Of a stretch of DNA of 64,000 bases, positions 25,310 to 42,479 are shown piece after piece (position 1 is the stretch's first letter; every line of letters starts with the position of its first letter). Source of the DNA: Blasia pusilla (lineage: Eukaryota > Marchantiophyta > Marchantiopsida > Blasiales); NCBI GenBank assembly GCA_050084515.1, contig CM114273.1, forward strand, positions 5,022,001 to 5,086,000. Direction: 5' to 3'. Below the pieces are notes generated by a model. That model searched no databases, was not told where the DNA came from, and saw nothing but the letters and a program-made list of their open reading frames with translations. Position numbers and translations under genes: made by a program.

Positions 25310-26938
25310 CGTATTTGGAAGCAAAAGAGCTCATGTATGATTGAGATGACTTATATGAGCAAGCTAGGTTAGAAGAGGAACGTTTGAATGATGGACAAAG
25401 GTTGATTTGGGATGCTATACAAAATAAACTCGATAGCATTATTGCTAGTGATATTTCTTCTGGTTCAAAATTGTTCTTCATTGACGGGCCTGGTGGAACA
25501 GGAAAAACCTTTTTATACAATCTTCTTCTTGCAAGTGTACGAGGTGCTGAAGGCATAGCTTTAGCTATCACTTCTTGGGGAATAGCTGCTTTGTTGTTAA
25601 ATGGAGGACGCACTGCGCACTCACGCTTCAAGATTCCAATTAATATAGATGATCCACTTGCAAGTAAGTATTAAACCATTTTATGACTTTGTAACTCTTT
25701 TAATATTGTAAAGATAACACTTACCCAACATACTAATATCTTTTGGTATATTTTTTGTAGTTTACCTGTTAATAGCGAAGCTGCGCGCTTGATTCAAAGG
25801 GCCTGGCTTATCATATGGGATGACGCACCGATGACGCATCACCATGCATTTGAGGTTGTAAATCGATCCTTTCAAGATATCATGGGAGTGGTATCGGAAG
25901 ACTTGAGGAATGTTCCATTTGGTGGCAAATTAGTAATCTTTGGTGGGGATTTTCGCTAAGTGTTACATGTTGTTTGTCATGGAGACCGTCCAAAAATTAT
26001 TCAAGCCACATTAAAGAGGTCATATTTATGGTCTCATGTGAGGGTAATGAATCTTACAACGAATATGAGATGTCAAAATTTGGAGGTGAACATGCGTGTA
26101 CAACAACAAGCTTTTGCAAATTGGTTACTGGAGGTTGGAGAGGGACGTGTGCCTTATGAATATCATTTGGGAGAGGATTTTATACGATTGCAAAATGATA
26201 TGGTGACCAAGAGTAAGAATATAAGTGATCTTATTGACATCATCTATGAAAAATGATTATGAAAAGTTTCGTGAGAGCACATTTTTAAGAGATACAACAA
26301 TTCTTACACCAAAAAATCGAGATGTTGATGATATCAATGCAGAAGTCATGTCTCGATTCTATGGAGAGGTAATATTGGTTGTCAAATAATTTCCGTGTCA
26401 TTTTCTTAACAAATACTTGAATTATATTATGCATCAAAACTAAATTCATCTTCTAAGATATGTTTGTTATATGCGAGAACATTTTATTTACCTTAGTGTT
26501 GATTCTGTTCCGGATCAGGGAATGAGTTATATCTATCCGACAGAATTTCTAAATACGTGCTTACCGTCAGGTTTACCACTGCATCGTTTAAGCTTGAAAA
26601 TTGGTGCGCCTATCATGCTTTTACGAAACTTGAATGGTTCAAAGGGACAAGCGAATGGAACTCGATTGGTGATCCGTGGATTCATGCAACATGTCATTGA
26701 TGCTGAAATTATCACAGGGAAGAACACTGGAGATCGAGTCTTTATTCCACGAATCCCATTGATTGCATCAGACTCGAACTTAACTTTTGATTTACGTAGA
26801 TTTCAATTTCCTATTCGTCTTGCTTTTGCCATGACTATCAATAAATCTCAAGGTCAATTTTTGAAAAAGATAAAAATTTACTTACTTATATTAATATTTT
26901 CTCATGGTCAATTATATGTAACATTATCAAGAGCATGA
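25310..26938 (+). pseudogene. Helitron 2 Pif1-type helicase domain
   Basis: The Walker A segment DGPGGTGKTFLYNLLLA lies near 25,480-25,530. An intron follows (about 25,665-25,760). A Walker B-like IWDDA, usually WDE, lies near 25,810. GGDFR is followed by a stop where a glutamine is expected (about 25,958). The C-terminal lobe has LNTCLPSGLPLHRLSLKIGA and TINKSQGQ (to about 26,860), then SHGQLYVTLSRA just before a stop at 26,936-26,938. The last residues of the usual domain are missing or altered. It would have been the unwinding motor of the transposon. Confidence 0.8.
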
Positions 26939-26993
26939 CAAAAAAATAATAATAAATATAACGATAAGAAATGACGCACTTTCAAATGAAAAA

Positions 26994-27024
26994 GTACATT
27001 TCACACTAAATGTGTGAAATGTAC
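26994..27024. repeat. perfect 13-bp inverted repeat
   Basis: GTACATTTCACAC and its exact reverse complement are separated by a 5-nt loop. It lies 56 bp after the Helitron 2 helicase frame. A CTAG occurs at 27,069-27,072, about 45 nt further than usual for a Helitron 3' end. It may be part of the Helitron 2 terminus or a small independent palindrome. Confidence 0.7.
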
Positions 27025-27341
27025 ATTTCTTAATTTAGAGTTGTGTTTATGAATTGAATATTTTTTCACTAGAACAAATCACAATATATAGTACTAAACG
27101 TCACCAAGTATAATCTATTAATTTGGAGTTTGAGAATCCCGTCAACTATATATAAATATGAAAAAAAACTTATAATACGTAAATTATCACTGAATACCAG
27201 TTTCGTGCTGGTCTCTTCTTATCGTTGGGTTGGCTGCGAGGAAGTCACGGAAGGGCAACCCTAGACTTCGATGCTTTCGAGCACCGTTGGAGCTCGAGAG
27301 GGGAACATTGAGAAAGCCTCGTGCATGAGGAATCGAGGATC

Positions 27342-31702
<4,361 letters not shown>

Positions 31703-34591
31703 TCCGGTATGAACACTCCTCTTTTCATTCTTCCTGGCTGAGGTAGGGAATAATCATGTTAACCATGGCACACCTTGGGATAGGCTATGGGTAGGTGGAC
31801 AGAGTTGTATCACTGTGGCTGTGTTTAGCTTTTAAGCTTGGCTCATAAGCTGCACGGAAGCCATGTTCATGATTATTTCTAGGTTGGTGCCCCCTATTCC
31901 ACATACTAAAAGTTTTCCTATTTCAATGGGAAAAAATAATTCACCCTCATCTGTAAATATTTGACATGTATTTCATTGATAATTGCTGATGTGGACTCAC
32001 CTTCAGAAGTATACAAAGAGGTTTTTGAAATTCAAGAGTGTGGGGTTTGGAGGAAAATTTTGTGCTTTCCAATCAGCAAGAATCTTCTGGGAAAAATGAA
32101 AACTTGGACTGGGAAAGTTCGCCATGATCTTCTGAAGCTGGCCTCCTTCAATGATTGGATTTCATTGAGGTGAGATGAGGAAGTTTACTGGATTCGTATC
32201 CCTGTAATTTTTTGCAGTAGTTGGATCGATGGTGCAACTTCTGCCATCTATATGGAGGTAATGAAAGGCTGATGTTCCTGCTATTCCCAATGCTACGCAC
32301 GTGAGTCTGTCAACTCAAGCTTCTTGAGTCTCCTTACGAGCTGCTTAATTTCAACTGCTCGTTTCCCTGGTGGAATGCTGTTAAAGTATTTTAGGGATAA
32401 AATTCTGGGAGTCCATGTAAGCAATACAGAAATGAAATCATATTTGACAAATCAGGGCAAAAGCTGAGGTCTCTGATCAAACTAGTCTACACTGTGTGGA
32501 GTTTGGTGCAGCAATTATCTTCGTCTAGCTTACAATGCTACTAGATCTATGGAGATGAAAAGTGAAAGTGAGAGCATCCAGGGACTCATGAAGAATGTTC
32601 TTACTGTTTTGTAAGTTCCACAGGGAAATGTCTCGGTTGTTCTTGTAAACGAGGTACAGAGATATTTATAAGGGATAGATTACACAAATTTCAAGCCAGT
32701 TCTTTGCAATTCATCAGAGATTAACCCTGCCATGATGTGTGGTTGCTATTGCTAGACTCTGCCGGAGGTCCTATTCCCCAGGTTCATGATCAGGGAAGAG
32801 ATGATATAGCTTCGTGGTGCTCCTTGGCTTCTTGGACTGACTCCACTGCTTCGATCTGCACTCTCCAAGGATGGACTTTTTGCCATCCATACCGCTTCTT
32901 GGAAGCTGCTGAACTCGGACCAAAGGATAAACTCTTACAATACTTGGTTCCTTTTGTAATAGTACCTTGAGAAGTGTTGAAACTTGGAATCCTAGCTTGG
33001 CACACTGTTCAGAGGGTAGAAAACTACCTCTGTCAAAGAGTTTGGTCACAAAGTTATTCAAGCCTGGTGGAATCTGGAACTAATCGTAAGCAGCAAAATT
33101 GAACCCATGATTATCCATCAAAACCAAGCAGACAAAATGTTTAAACTGGATGACTCTGGAGGAGATGAGAGTTGCCTGCCATGCGATGCATTTCTGCCTA
33201 AGATATTGTGGATTTTCCTGTCCCTGCTGCCGCAAGTGTCATGCCATGCTGTGCCATTGGAAGAGTTAACTTGGCATGATTTTCAAAGGAATCGGGACAG
33301 GAGTATCCCCAATATTTTAAGTGGTAGTGCAATAAAAGCATCTCTGGTGATGATACCAATTATAGAAAAAGTGTTTTGTTGGGTGATTTTCAAGCTTTTG
33401 GTTCAGGAACAGTCTTTTCTTGCTACGCTTTACTGCTCAGCCTCCCTAATGAAAGCAAACATTCGAACTCTCACCCCTTGCAACAAAACGTGGCATGACA
33501 ATCATCCCCGACTGTCTGGACATATATGATATCTGCAGCGCCTGTGCGAAGTACCGCCCCTCTCGTGGTCCGTTGTTGTCGAGAGGTGAGTGTGAGATAG
33601 CCTACTGTGGTCAAGGGATGCCAACTGGTAACTAGAGGCTGGCCTGAAAATGGCCAGCATGATGCTTCCCTGGCACACAGCTGTACGGATGATGGTTAGA
33701 ACATGACCCTCAATGCCAGGATCAGACATGGCTGCGTGACGCTGAGAATGTTCTTGTGAGACTAATGTTTGTGTGTTGCTACTAGCGAGCCGTGTAATTT
33801 TTAATGCAATCGATGTTTATATAGGAGAGCCTTGTCACTCATCCTCCTGCATGAGAAGACTTGTGGAAGCACTGTGGCACCATTCTGCTCAGTCGTGTAC
33901 CAGGGCAGGTCGGCTGATGAAGCACTGGAGACAGTGAGGCTGTGCAGCAGCTCCAAGGTATATACTGACGGACTAACTTAGTCAGCAAAGAAATCTAGAG
34001 ACCCTGAGATAGTATGCCCATTGTCTCTGCTCAACATCAGCCTGTTGTAGTTGGTATGGAAGAAGAATTCTGTGAGTGTATTCTGTGGCAGAGCATAGCT
34101 AGTGTGTCTGAAGAGTCCCTTGTTGCTCCCTTTCGCAGAGGAGGCAAGGTCATAGCTGAGCATCGTGTGTCAAGAAAGAAATTAGAGCCATGCCTCACTG
34201 CAGTTGTTTCCAGGGATTACCCTATAGTAAACTGTTCTCGCTGAGAAGACTGAAGGGCTTCAGGTGTAGAGTATGCCCCCTTAATTCCCAAGCTTAATAC
34301 TCACCTGCTCTGTTGAGGGTATACGTATGCTTGTGCCAGCCTGGACATCCTTACCTCCACAACTCAGCACCTGGACACCTGGGAATGTCTGACGAACCCC
34401 ACAATGTCCTCTGTCATTTTTAGCACCTCATGGCCCAGATTAGGACTGCTAGGTACCTGTGTAACTACTGGGAGGATGGGGACCCAAACAGTGTGCAGTT
34501 GGCTCTGCAGTACCTTGATGCAGGCAAGCCACATACCATAGGTGCTCCCGCCTGACTGTTGAACAGTGTGCTTTTTTGCTGAAGAGACTGG
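31703..34591. other. 3' flank of the CysA-like gene, no further gene recognised
   Basis: The first few hundred bases probably hold the 3' UTR. Frames at 31,961-32,173, 32,737-32,970 and 33,107-33,529 lack recognisable domains or paired splice sites. No RNA gene is seen. Confidence 0.4.
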
Positions 34592-34690
34592 GAGAATGGA
34601 GTGGAGATGGTGCTCCCTAAGGGGAGTAAGTTCGTGGGGGAGAATGGGAGAGGAGATGGTGCTTCCCAAGGGGAGCAAGTTCATGGGGTA
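34592..34690 (+). repeat. two-copy 49-bp tandem repeat
   Basis: Two adjacent units contain GGAGATGGTGCT(C/T)CC and GGGGAG(T/C)AAGTTC. They differ at a few positions and by short indels. Purine-rich, no coding role seen. Confidence 0.75.
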
Positions 34691-37600
34691 GAATTATCAT
34701 TTTCGTCTCTGGATGCATGTGTATCAGCAGCTTAGAGTCCAGTCTCCACACCCAAAACACAATGACACAGATCTCCTATCACGAGGCTAGGGTGTGTGTG
34801 GCCCACAGTCCATAGCTCGCATTCTGTACCTTAAGCAGTTGCGTACAGGAAGAAACTGCTCTAAGCAATGATACAGTTGCTTGCACGGCAACTATGTTCT
34901 CGCAGGTGGGTTGTCACCCACTATAGGGCCGGTTGTGACCTTCGCTTACTCGACTTTTTGAGTCCCCCTCTTTTGAACCCCTCATGGGTTTTCCATCACC
35001 CACTTTTTTTATTGAGGATTTCTTGTAGGTAGGGTCATGCGGAGGGTTCTTGGGGCCTTAGGATGCGTCTCGCTTGGGGTTGATATACCTTGCCTGGGGC
35101 GTTGTGACTTACCCATCCACCTTGTTCACTGCATTACATTTGTAATCTTCTTGACGGTTGCAAATGCGGCTACCAAGCGGAAGACATGGTTGGTCGGCCT
35201 GACCACTTAAATGGTGGAGGGTTGGGTGAGGGAACCTAAGTCCGTGGGAGAGGTTGCCTTGTAAGGGTTGAGGCCTTGGTGGTTTGAGGTGCTGGCCCTG
35301 CTCTAGTACTTTCAGACAATGTTGGGGTAGAGCATCCCTTCTTGTTGCCTTACTTATCTTAGAGTTCTTAGGATGTATGAAGTGCTGGAGATTGTGTTGC
35401 CATGGTTTAAGCTGAGGTAATGATCCGTGGATATGTGAGCACTCTCCTGTTGACGGAGGAAGCCTTAGTTCTGCAGACAGACCTCAATTCCCTAACGGAT
35501 TGAGATCATACTGTATCTATGTAACACATCGAGCATGTGCTGTGTGGTAGCCAACGCCAATGACGAGCTATATTCTTGTCTGCCACCTGGCACCTGCCAC
35601 GAGTTCTACGCCATGCATGCACTACCATCCTCATGTTGACAAACTAGAAAGCAATAAAGAGCTTGTAATGTAATAAAGTGGAAGATTTGTGATAAGGAGA
35701 ATGTGTGATGATGGAGCAAAATTTCTTTGGGAGAGTGACCCACACGACATTGAGATAGTCATACCCTCGAAAATATGGGGGTCCGAGTGCACGGAAGTCC
35801 TAAACAAGAACATGATTGTAGATTGCATAGTTGCCTTGACTGTCCTAATTGTTGAAAGGGCTAGCCGGACAACTCTCTTTGTAGGAATCACACATTTTTC
35901 AGAAGTGCCTTTTTTTTGAAGGCGAGGCCACTCATGCCATAATGGATGTGGTATAATTTAGTGCAACTTCTAATGCCAAGGGGTATCTATAAGAAGCAGA
36001 TAGAAGTACACAATCACGAATGGGACAGCTGCTATGAACCCAGTTCGGCTCAAACTATCTTCCATATCCACTTGCATTCACTGAAGGATTAGTATTGTGG
36101 AGTCTTGGACCTTTATCCTGGATTGTTGGAGGCTTTACGGGCTGGTCGTTGGCAAAGCTCAAGGCATGTCAGATAGCCGTAGTGTCACTTATGACCTAAA
36201 TTGAACTTATGTGAGTCACATCTGATGTCATGATGGGGATGGTTATCTCTTCTTGATCTCCTTTGTAATATGTTCCCAAGGTATTTTAGGAAGTATATAA
36301 CTAAGAGGCCTATGACCTTCTCAAAATATCTACTCTCATTGCATTGAAGGACTTCTTCCAGCATCATTATCTGATCATTTCTCAATGTGGGAATATTATT
36401 GTCTATCTAGTCTTGTAACATTTGAAAATCCGTGAATGACTAATAAGAATGTGGAAGGCCAAAACCAGAGGTTCCATTTCTTATTCTGGAGCAATTTTGA
36501 ATTGTGAACATATGTACAAATGTCTTGGTTGTGTTATGTTAATGCTTACTCACCTGTTATTATCTGACCTGACCCTAAGTTCTATCTACGAAGTTCTTTA
36601 TTCAAAAGAATTTATGACGGCAATGAAGATGGAGATCTTCGTAGCCCACATTGCATTGCATACCTCTTCTCGGATTAGTTGTGTATCCACCATTTTCCTC
36701 CTGAACTCCCAAGAGCAAGATTGGATGTCCAAGTCTATGGATCCATACTTAACTCCTACACACTTGACTTCATCTTTAAAGGGAGTACAAGACCATGTTC
36801 TAAATCATTAGCACTGCCATATCTCTCTTGCTACACTCTAGATTGGACATATCCACATACTTGTCATACTATCTATATCTAGGGAGGGTGGTACAAACAA
36901 CTCTTCCATATTTGGAACAAACACATTTCTGCGAGGACAGGGAGGGAAGTCGTTTCGAGACTGTGTTCTAATTTTATGTATTGATGTCATCCTTCCCTCT
37001 CTCAGTGGTTGGTGTGGCATGTGATCCATGAGTCTATTTATTGATTTATGCGGTTCCTACTAAATAAACCAACATAAATAAAGTTTGCTTCTCGCCTTTA
37101 GGGAGGAACCACACCTTGTTCGGTTTGGATGTTGTCATAGATGGGATGTCGTCGAGAAGTCCTCTGTCAAGTAGTTGGTATTATTTTGGGAGGGATTTTG
37201 GATGTTTGATCAAATGTATGCAGGTCCAAAGAGTAACCGCTTATATATGCATCAAGTTACATTAATGTTGGCATCGTACAATGCACCAAGTCTTGTTTCG
37301 AAATTCAATGAAACATGTAATCCTATGCACACTTTTCAATCCTTACTTGAGGTTACCTTATCTTAACAATATAGGTTGAGTACAAGTACGTGTTACGCTT
37401 TTGTCTTTTGAGAGGGCATCTATGCACAACATATGGGTCTCACATAGAGGGTGGTGAATTATGGACCAATACATGTTACAACATTTCATTGCTGAAAACA
37501 AGTTTGCATGAAAATGGACTTGGACACACTTTTCTTGAAAACTCGGGACACATAACATCCCGCCCTAAGGCACAAATTTTTGAAGAACCAAAGCCGCCCA

Positions 37601-38609
37601 CACGAGGGTACGAGACGTGGGAACAAGTGCGGGGATTGGGTCATAGGTATGAGAATCATACAGTTGAAATTGGAGGAGGAGGAGAAGGGGTGGAAAGACA
37701 TGGGAGGAAGTGCAGCTGCAAGGTAGCGGGAGGGCGGAGGAAGGAAGATTTTGGATGGGCCAAAAGAGGAAGGAGAGGGAGGAGGGAGAGCCCTCAAGAA
37801 TGGTTTTTTGGGGGACGGTGTTGAGCACCACGCCACATTGGAATTACTAGATTAGGGTGGTTGCATTACAATGTAGGGTTTTTGGAAAGGAGGTGGATGG
37901 AGAGCCTAGAATAGTTGGAAAGGGGTTGGAAGATTATGGGAAGATACTTATCATTTTGATCATTATTTGTAAATGGAGGTGGATAAGAAAAAAGAAGAAA
38001 AAGTGGTATTCCATGAATCCATCCTTTCCTATATTAACTTTGCTACTATGTAGTTTTTCTCATAATCTTGCTTCCCTCTCTTCCTCTCCTTTCCTTTTGT
38101 ATAGTTTTGTTTCCTCAGTCAGTTGAACGTTATAAGTGGAAAGATGCTTTGCTGTTGGAGAACCCTAATAATCTAGGTATCTTGATTATCTTGGTAAGTA
38201 TATTGATCTTCCTTGTTTATGGTGGGTGTTCGTGTTTGCTATTGGATTATTCATGTATAATAATTATTGTAGTTTGCATTGATTTCAAAGTTCAACAAAT
38301 TTAATTATCATGTTGGTGCAATCGTTGTGAATTATCCAAATATCAATTGCCCAAGATTTGTAGTTATGACCAAAACGAATAACTACAAGTACAAGAAGAA
38401 GAAGAACTACATACGAAGAAGTACAAATGGATAGTGGAACATCAAGTAGATGGTAGTACAAGTATTGTTCTTATTCGTTGGAAACGATTCATAACTTGTG
38501 GATGGTAGACCATTTTACCCAGTAAAGATGAAAGACAAGAGATGGGCATATGGATACCCATCATGCATAACTTTGTGTGAAGGTCCCGCATAATATGAAA
38601 TAAGCATGG
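34691..38609. other. repeat-derived intergenic DNA, no gene recognised
   Basis: Mixed composition with short chance frames on both strands. The stretch at 37,560-37,830 is purine-rich and G-rich. Decayed retroelement sequence is likely given the neighbours, but I found no reverse transcriptase, integrase or gag motif here. Confidence 0.35.
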
Positions 38610-38890
38610 TTGCTAAAACACGGACAAGTTCCTCCGTAGAACGAACATGGACGGACAAGTCTCGATATGTCCAAGGACATGGATTGCAAGAGGTAGGACC
38701 CACACTTATAGTTCATGATGGAAGACATAGCAAGGGCAAGTGGGGCAATAAAGGCCAAGGGGATGGAGGTGGAGGGAGAGAGGGAGGGAGGAAGGAACAA
38801 AAGACTATGAAATACGAATGCAAGGGGGGAATGAGAAAGAAGGGGAAGGTGGGGCCCCACATGGACAAGTCTTTTCAAAGGACGGACAAA
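38610..38890 (+). repeat. dispersed repeat, copy 2 (first copy at 2,240)
   Basis: Shares ordered landmarks with 2,240-2,525: a CGAACATGGA region, CATGGATTGCAAGAGGT, CCCACACTTATAGTTCATG, a G-rich AGGGAGGG tract and GTGGGGCCCACATG. It lacks the terminal inverted repeat seen in copy 1. The class is unknown. Confidence 0.55.
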
Positions 38891-39639
38891 TACAAACATC
38901 GACATATCCGCAGACGCGAACTTTGTCCACATACAACCTTGGAAGTTAGAACTTAAAAATGGGGAACTTGTTGTAATGGACATACAACTCAGAGAAGGGA
39001 AATGAAAGAATCGAGTGAAGTGGAGAACACGAGGATTTTCCGTCAAGATTTGCAAGAGATAAGAAATATCATTTTTTGTGTCCAATGTAGATGGGGTTGG
39101 AGACGTAATACCTGATGATAGTCACCAAGGAGTTGGGTAGAGTCGATTGAGTAATAACACTAGAAGGAAGGAAGCCGATTTGAGCGATTCTTTCAACCTC
39201 AAAGAAATAGTAGTGACAAATGATATTTGGGAAAAATGTTTCTACAAATGTGGCATATCATTCCAGGTAGCACCGCAAGATTCTTTCAAGCACGAAGGTG
39301 AAGGGTTACGGAAGTCCAAGTTATAATTCTTCACGTATGACTCTACTAGCAAAATTGATGGGGGATGTGAAGGAAAGATTGATGCCGAGTTGGAAAATCT
39401 GCACTTAGGTGCCATAATCATCCCACGTGGTTGGAACAAGTTAAGATGCAAGTCTTTAGTAAACAAGAAGATTTTGATCATCGAGGAGTGTTGAAACTTG
39501 AGAAGAAAAACATTTTGGTTGGTTATAGGAGATAAATATAATGCCAATGATACTAACGAGATTCAATAGTAACAACCAACCCCGGTGTTGGAGAGTCACA
39601 ATGGAAACTTAGGAACAATGTACAAGGGCTAAGTTGAGA

Positions 39640-41931
39640 GGAGGAGAGTGGCGTCAAAGTCCCATTAGTCTTTTTTTGCATTTGGAATGTATGAAGGGGC
39701 AAAGGATCTACATTGAGTTTTTGAGTGATACAATGATCTTGCCAAACTTTATTGTACCTATAAGAACTTTTGATTTGGAGAGGACGATGATTAAAAGTAG
39801 GAACTAGGATTGGGTTGAGGTGGGATAGGTGAATATGTGGCATGGAGAGTATGTATTTGCAATCAACATGCTAACAAATAAGGATACACATGGATTTTCC
39901 ATAGATGTATGAGACCACCAACCTATCAACCATGAGAAGAAGTTTGATAGGTATGCAATACCCAATCTTGAGGATATCTTTGATACTAGTGATTATGTTA
40001 AGATCTTCATTTCACTAGTTTTGCGAACTCCATGACATCAACCAGCTATTAGAATGGAGGACATGTAGAAGATGATATTTTCCGGGCATAGATCCTCATG
40101 TTAAGGATTGTTTGTACCAATGGTAGTTCTTACCTTTTGGGTTGAAGAAATTGAAGTAAGCTATCCTTGATTTTCATAGGGTTGTAGGTAGAATTTTGGC
40201 AGGTTTAAAGTTTGCTCGTTGTTACGTTAATATCATCCTAATCTTGAGTTTCACGGTTAAGGAGCATAAGAGACATCTTACTGAGGTGTTTCAACAATTG
40301 GAATTACATGGGTTGAAGCTACATTTGTGCAAGTGTAAGTATTGAACTGAACAAATTGATTATTTGGGTTACACCATATACCCATATGGATTAGGTACTC
40401 GTGTTCAACATAAAAAGATAGAGGTTATTTCATACATTCCATGCATTACAGATGTGAGTAATTTTCGCGCATCCATGAGATTGGAAAATAAATTTTGATT
40501 CACAATATGTCTAGGAATTCAACACGATGATAAAGTTGGTGACTTTTGTAGCAAAGGTGGACCACAAGTGGAAATGGGGGAAAGAGAAGGACAGTGTATT
40601 TTAAGTGCTTGAGGTAGATTTACGTTTAGGCCTATCTTGATTCTTGAGGAGACCACTTAGGGGAATTTTTTTCTAAATACATATTGATTGAAGTATGTTG
40701 GGATTGAGAGCAATGGTCATCCTATATGACGATGAGTTTTTAGGTATAGAGTTTTATTGCCTTACACTAGCCACTCAAACAATGTTGTAGTGGAAAAATA
40801 TAACATCTACAAGTTAGAGTGTTTTGCTTTTCATTGGGTTGTTATGCACTTTGTTTGTTATTTATTTGGTAACTCTTTTACTCACATTATTTATAATCAT
40901 CCATTGAATTAGTGTAATGAGGTCAAAAATTTACATGGAACCTTGTCAAATGGGCTTTGTTGTTGAAGGAGTGCGATTCCCAAATAGTTCATCAACCTAG
41001 TAGACTCAAGCAAGATGCATATGGTTTGAGTCAGAACTCATGCCTAAGTCAACGAGATGCGACTAGATTTCATTAGCATTGTGAGAGGAGATCATGTCTT
41101 GATTACACAAATCTCCCTATTTAGTTTCGTTGGCCATGGAGAGCCATACACGTGGCATAATCTTCAAAGGTGAGGTAAATGGAGAGTCCTGAGATTTAAA
41201 GGCCTATGAGGAGGTGATAGTTGGCCAAGGTATCCAAGAGGATGGGGTAGCCATGAAGTACTTATCCACTAGCAGCATAGTAGGCACAATGGATTCCAAA
41301 GAGAGAGATCACATCCTATGGTGGGCTTGATAGTTCAAATGGGAGGGTACATTTATTTTCTGAGTTTTATAGGACAATTGAGTGCCAATGGTACCTTCAC
41401 AGATAACATGATTGGTATAGCATGCCCATAAGGAGTTGGGGTATTTTGGAGTTAAGCGGACATACGACTTCCTTCACATATAGCATTGATTGTAAGGCAT
41501 ACACACATATCTTTAATAGTTTGTGTCCAAAAGCATGGTGTGTAATGGCGTACAAGCAATGTTCAATGTTGTGATTCCATAGTTACATCCTTTATCTATT
41601 TGGAGTTTATGCTACTGATGGAATATGGAGTTTGGATCTTGCAAGACCTTCACCATGAAAAATGTGTCAAAAAAAAATATGTCGGCGATGGTTGAGCATT
41701 TCTCGAAGTGCATATACTTGGTTGCATTGCACCACCTTACAAGGCGAATGAGGGATTAGCATATGCTTTCCTTAACTAAGCATTGTATAAATATGGGGCA
41801 CTAGAAAAATAATAAACATACCAAAGCCGCATCGAGTTTTTCGGGGATTTTTATGCCTTTTGTGACGAGTCTCTAATTTACCATCGTACAACATCACGAC
41901 ATCATCTTGAGCTGGATCGTGTATTGAAGAT
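39640..41931 (+). mobile_element. Ty3/Gypsy element 1, left part (RT to integrase), decayed
   Basis: Frame-broken plus-strand blocks match the Ty3/Gypsy order. DHQPIN and FDRYAIPNLEDIFD (about 39,910-39,990) are the start of reverse transcriptase. KFARCYVNIILILS with EHKRHLTEVFQQLELHGLKL (about 40,208-40,330) is the catalytic palm; the usual YxDD is lost, reading YVNI. DYLGYTIYPYGLG lies near 40,360, a tether with HQPSRLKQDAYGLS near 40,990, and integrase core pieces HFSKCIYLVAL (about 41,700) and HRTTSRHHLELD (about 41,880-41,917). The reading breaks at the Copia insertion and resumes at about 48,353. Stops and shifts are numerous and no LTR was located, so the left end is only where similarity becomes readable. 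Confidence 0.7.
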
Positions 41932-42225
41932 TGAGTTACAATCAAGCTCATGAGACACCTTAACTGCTACATTTGGTACTCACACGAAGTAGGGAAGCTT
42001 AATCTTGGTTAGTCAGTTAAGCGCGATTATCTTAACTAGGATAAGTTAATAATAATTAGTCTAACTCGAGACTAAGGTTAGGGTTAGGGTTGCTTGTACA
42101 TATCCTATATAATTGAGAAGGGGACCAGCCTCCATTCATTCACTCATTGCAAATTTCGTTCTCCATGATGATGTGTGTATGTGAAAGCCATTTTCCACCA
42201 GTTATGCTTGTTTAGCAGTTTTCCA
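41932..42225 (+). repeat. Copia 5' LTR
   Basis: Clearly homologous to 48,072-48,350 from GTACTCACAC (41,976) onward. It includes a telomere-like GGTTAGGGTTAGGGTT (about 42,074-42,091) and a TATA-like CTATATAAT near 42,106 that would act as promoter. The first about 40 bases differ: a segment between short inverted repeats (GAGTTAC/GTAACTC) appears in opposite orientation in the two LTRs. The left edge is uncertain by about 40 bp. Confidence 0.75.
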
Positions 42226-42227
42226 CA

Positions 42228-42239
42228 TTATATCAGAGC
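42228..42239 (+). promoter_or_regulatory. Copia primer binding site
   Basis: TTATATCAGAGC follows the 5' LTR. It matches the common plant initiator-methionine tRNA primer site (ending TATCAGAGC) at 10 of 12 positions. Confidence 0.7.
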
Positions 42240-42479
42240 GATAGGAGAACATCACTAGAAATTCTTGGTGTTTGAGGAGAGAAGAGAGGCAAGAGAAGGC
42301 ACAATTTCAGTGTGGGAGAAGGAAGTTTTATTGAGAGCTCAGTGGGTGTAGATTTCAAGTGGAGTTTTGACGGTGATAAAAATTTGGAGGCATTTTTGGA
42401 GGCTTTCCCGGCCGATTTAGCCGTCTGGGTCCATAGCGGCTAAAACGATGCCGAAGTTGTTCTTACCGCTGCGACTTTC

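Larger units (their letters stand above)
17961..26993 (+). mobile_element. Helitron 2, autonomous type, decayed
   Basis: The 5' end TCTATACTAT lies at 17,961. Coding exons on the plus strand run from about 20,823 to 26,938. No hairpin plus CTAG of the Helitron 1 type was found at the 3' side. The element therefore ends somewhere between 26,938 and about 27,200, and the end given is approximate. Its protein is the same Rep-helicase type as Helitron 1 but clearly diverged, so this is not a recent duplicate. Many in-frame stops lie in otherwise conserved blocks. The left 2.8 kb holds no recognised gene. Confidence 0.65.

Noticed and set aside
32737-33529. Frames downstream of the CysA-like gene as extra genes
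   Set aside because: No domains, overlapping frames on both strands, no paired splice sites.
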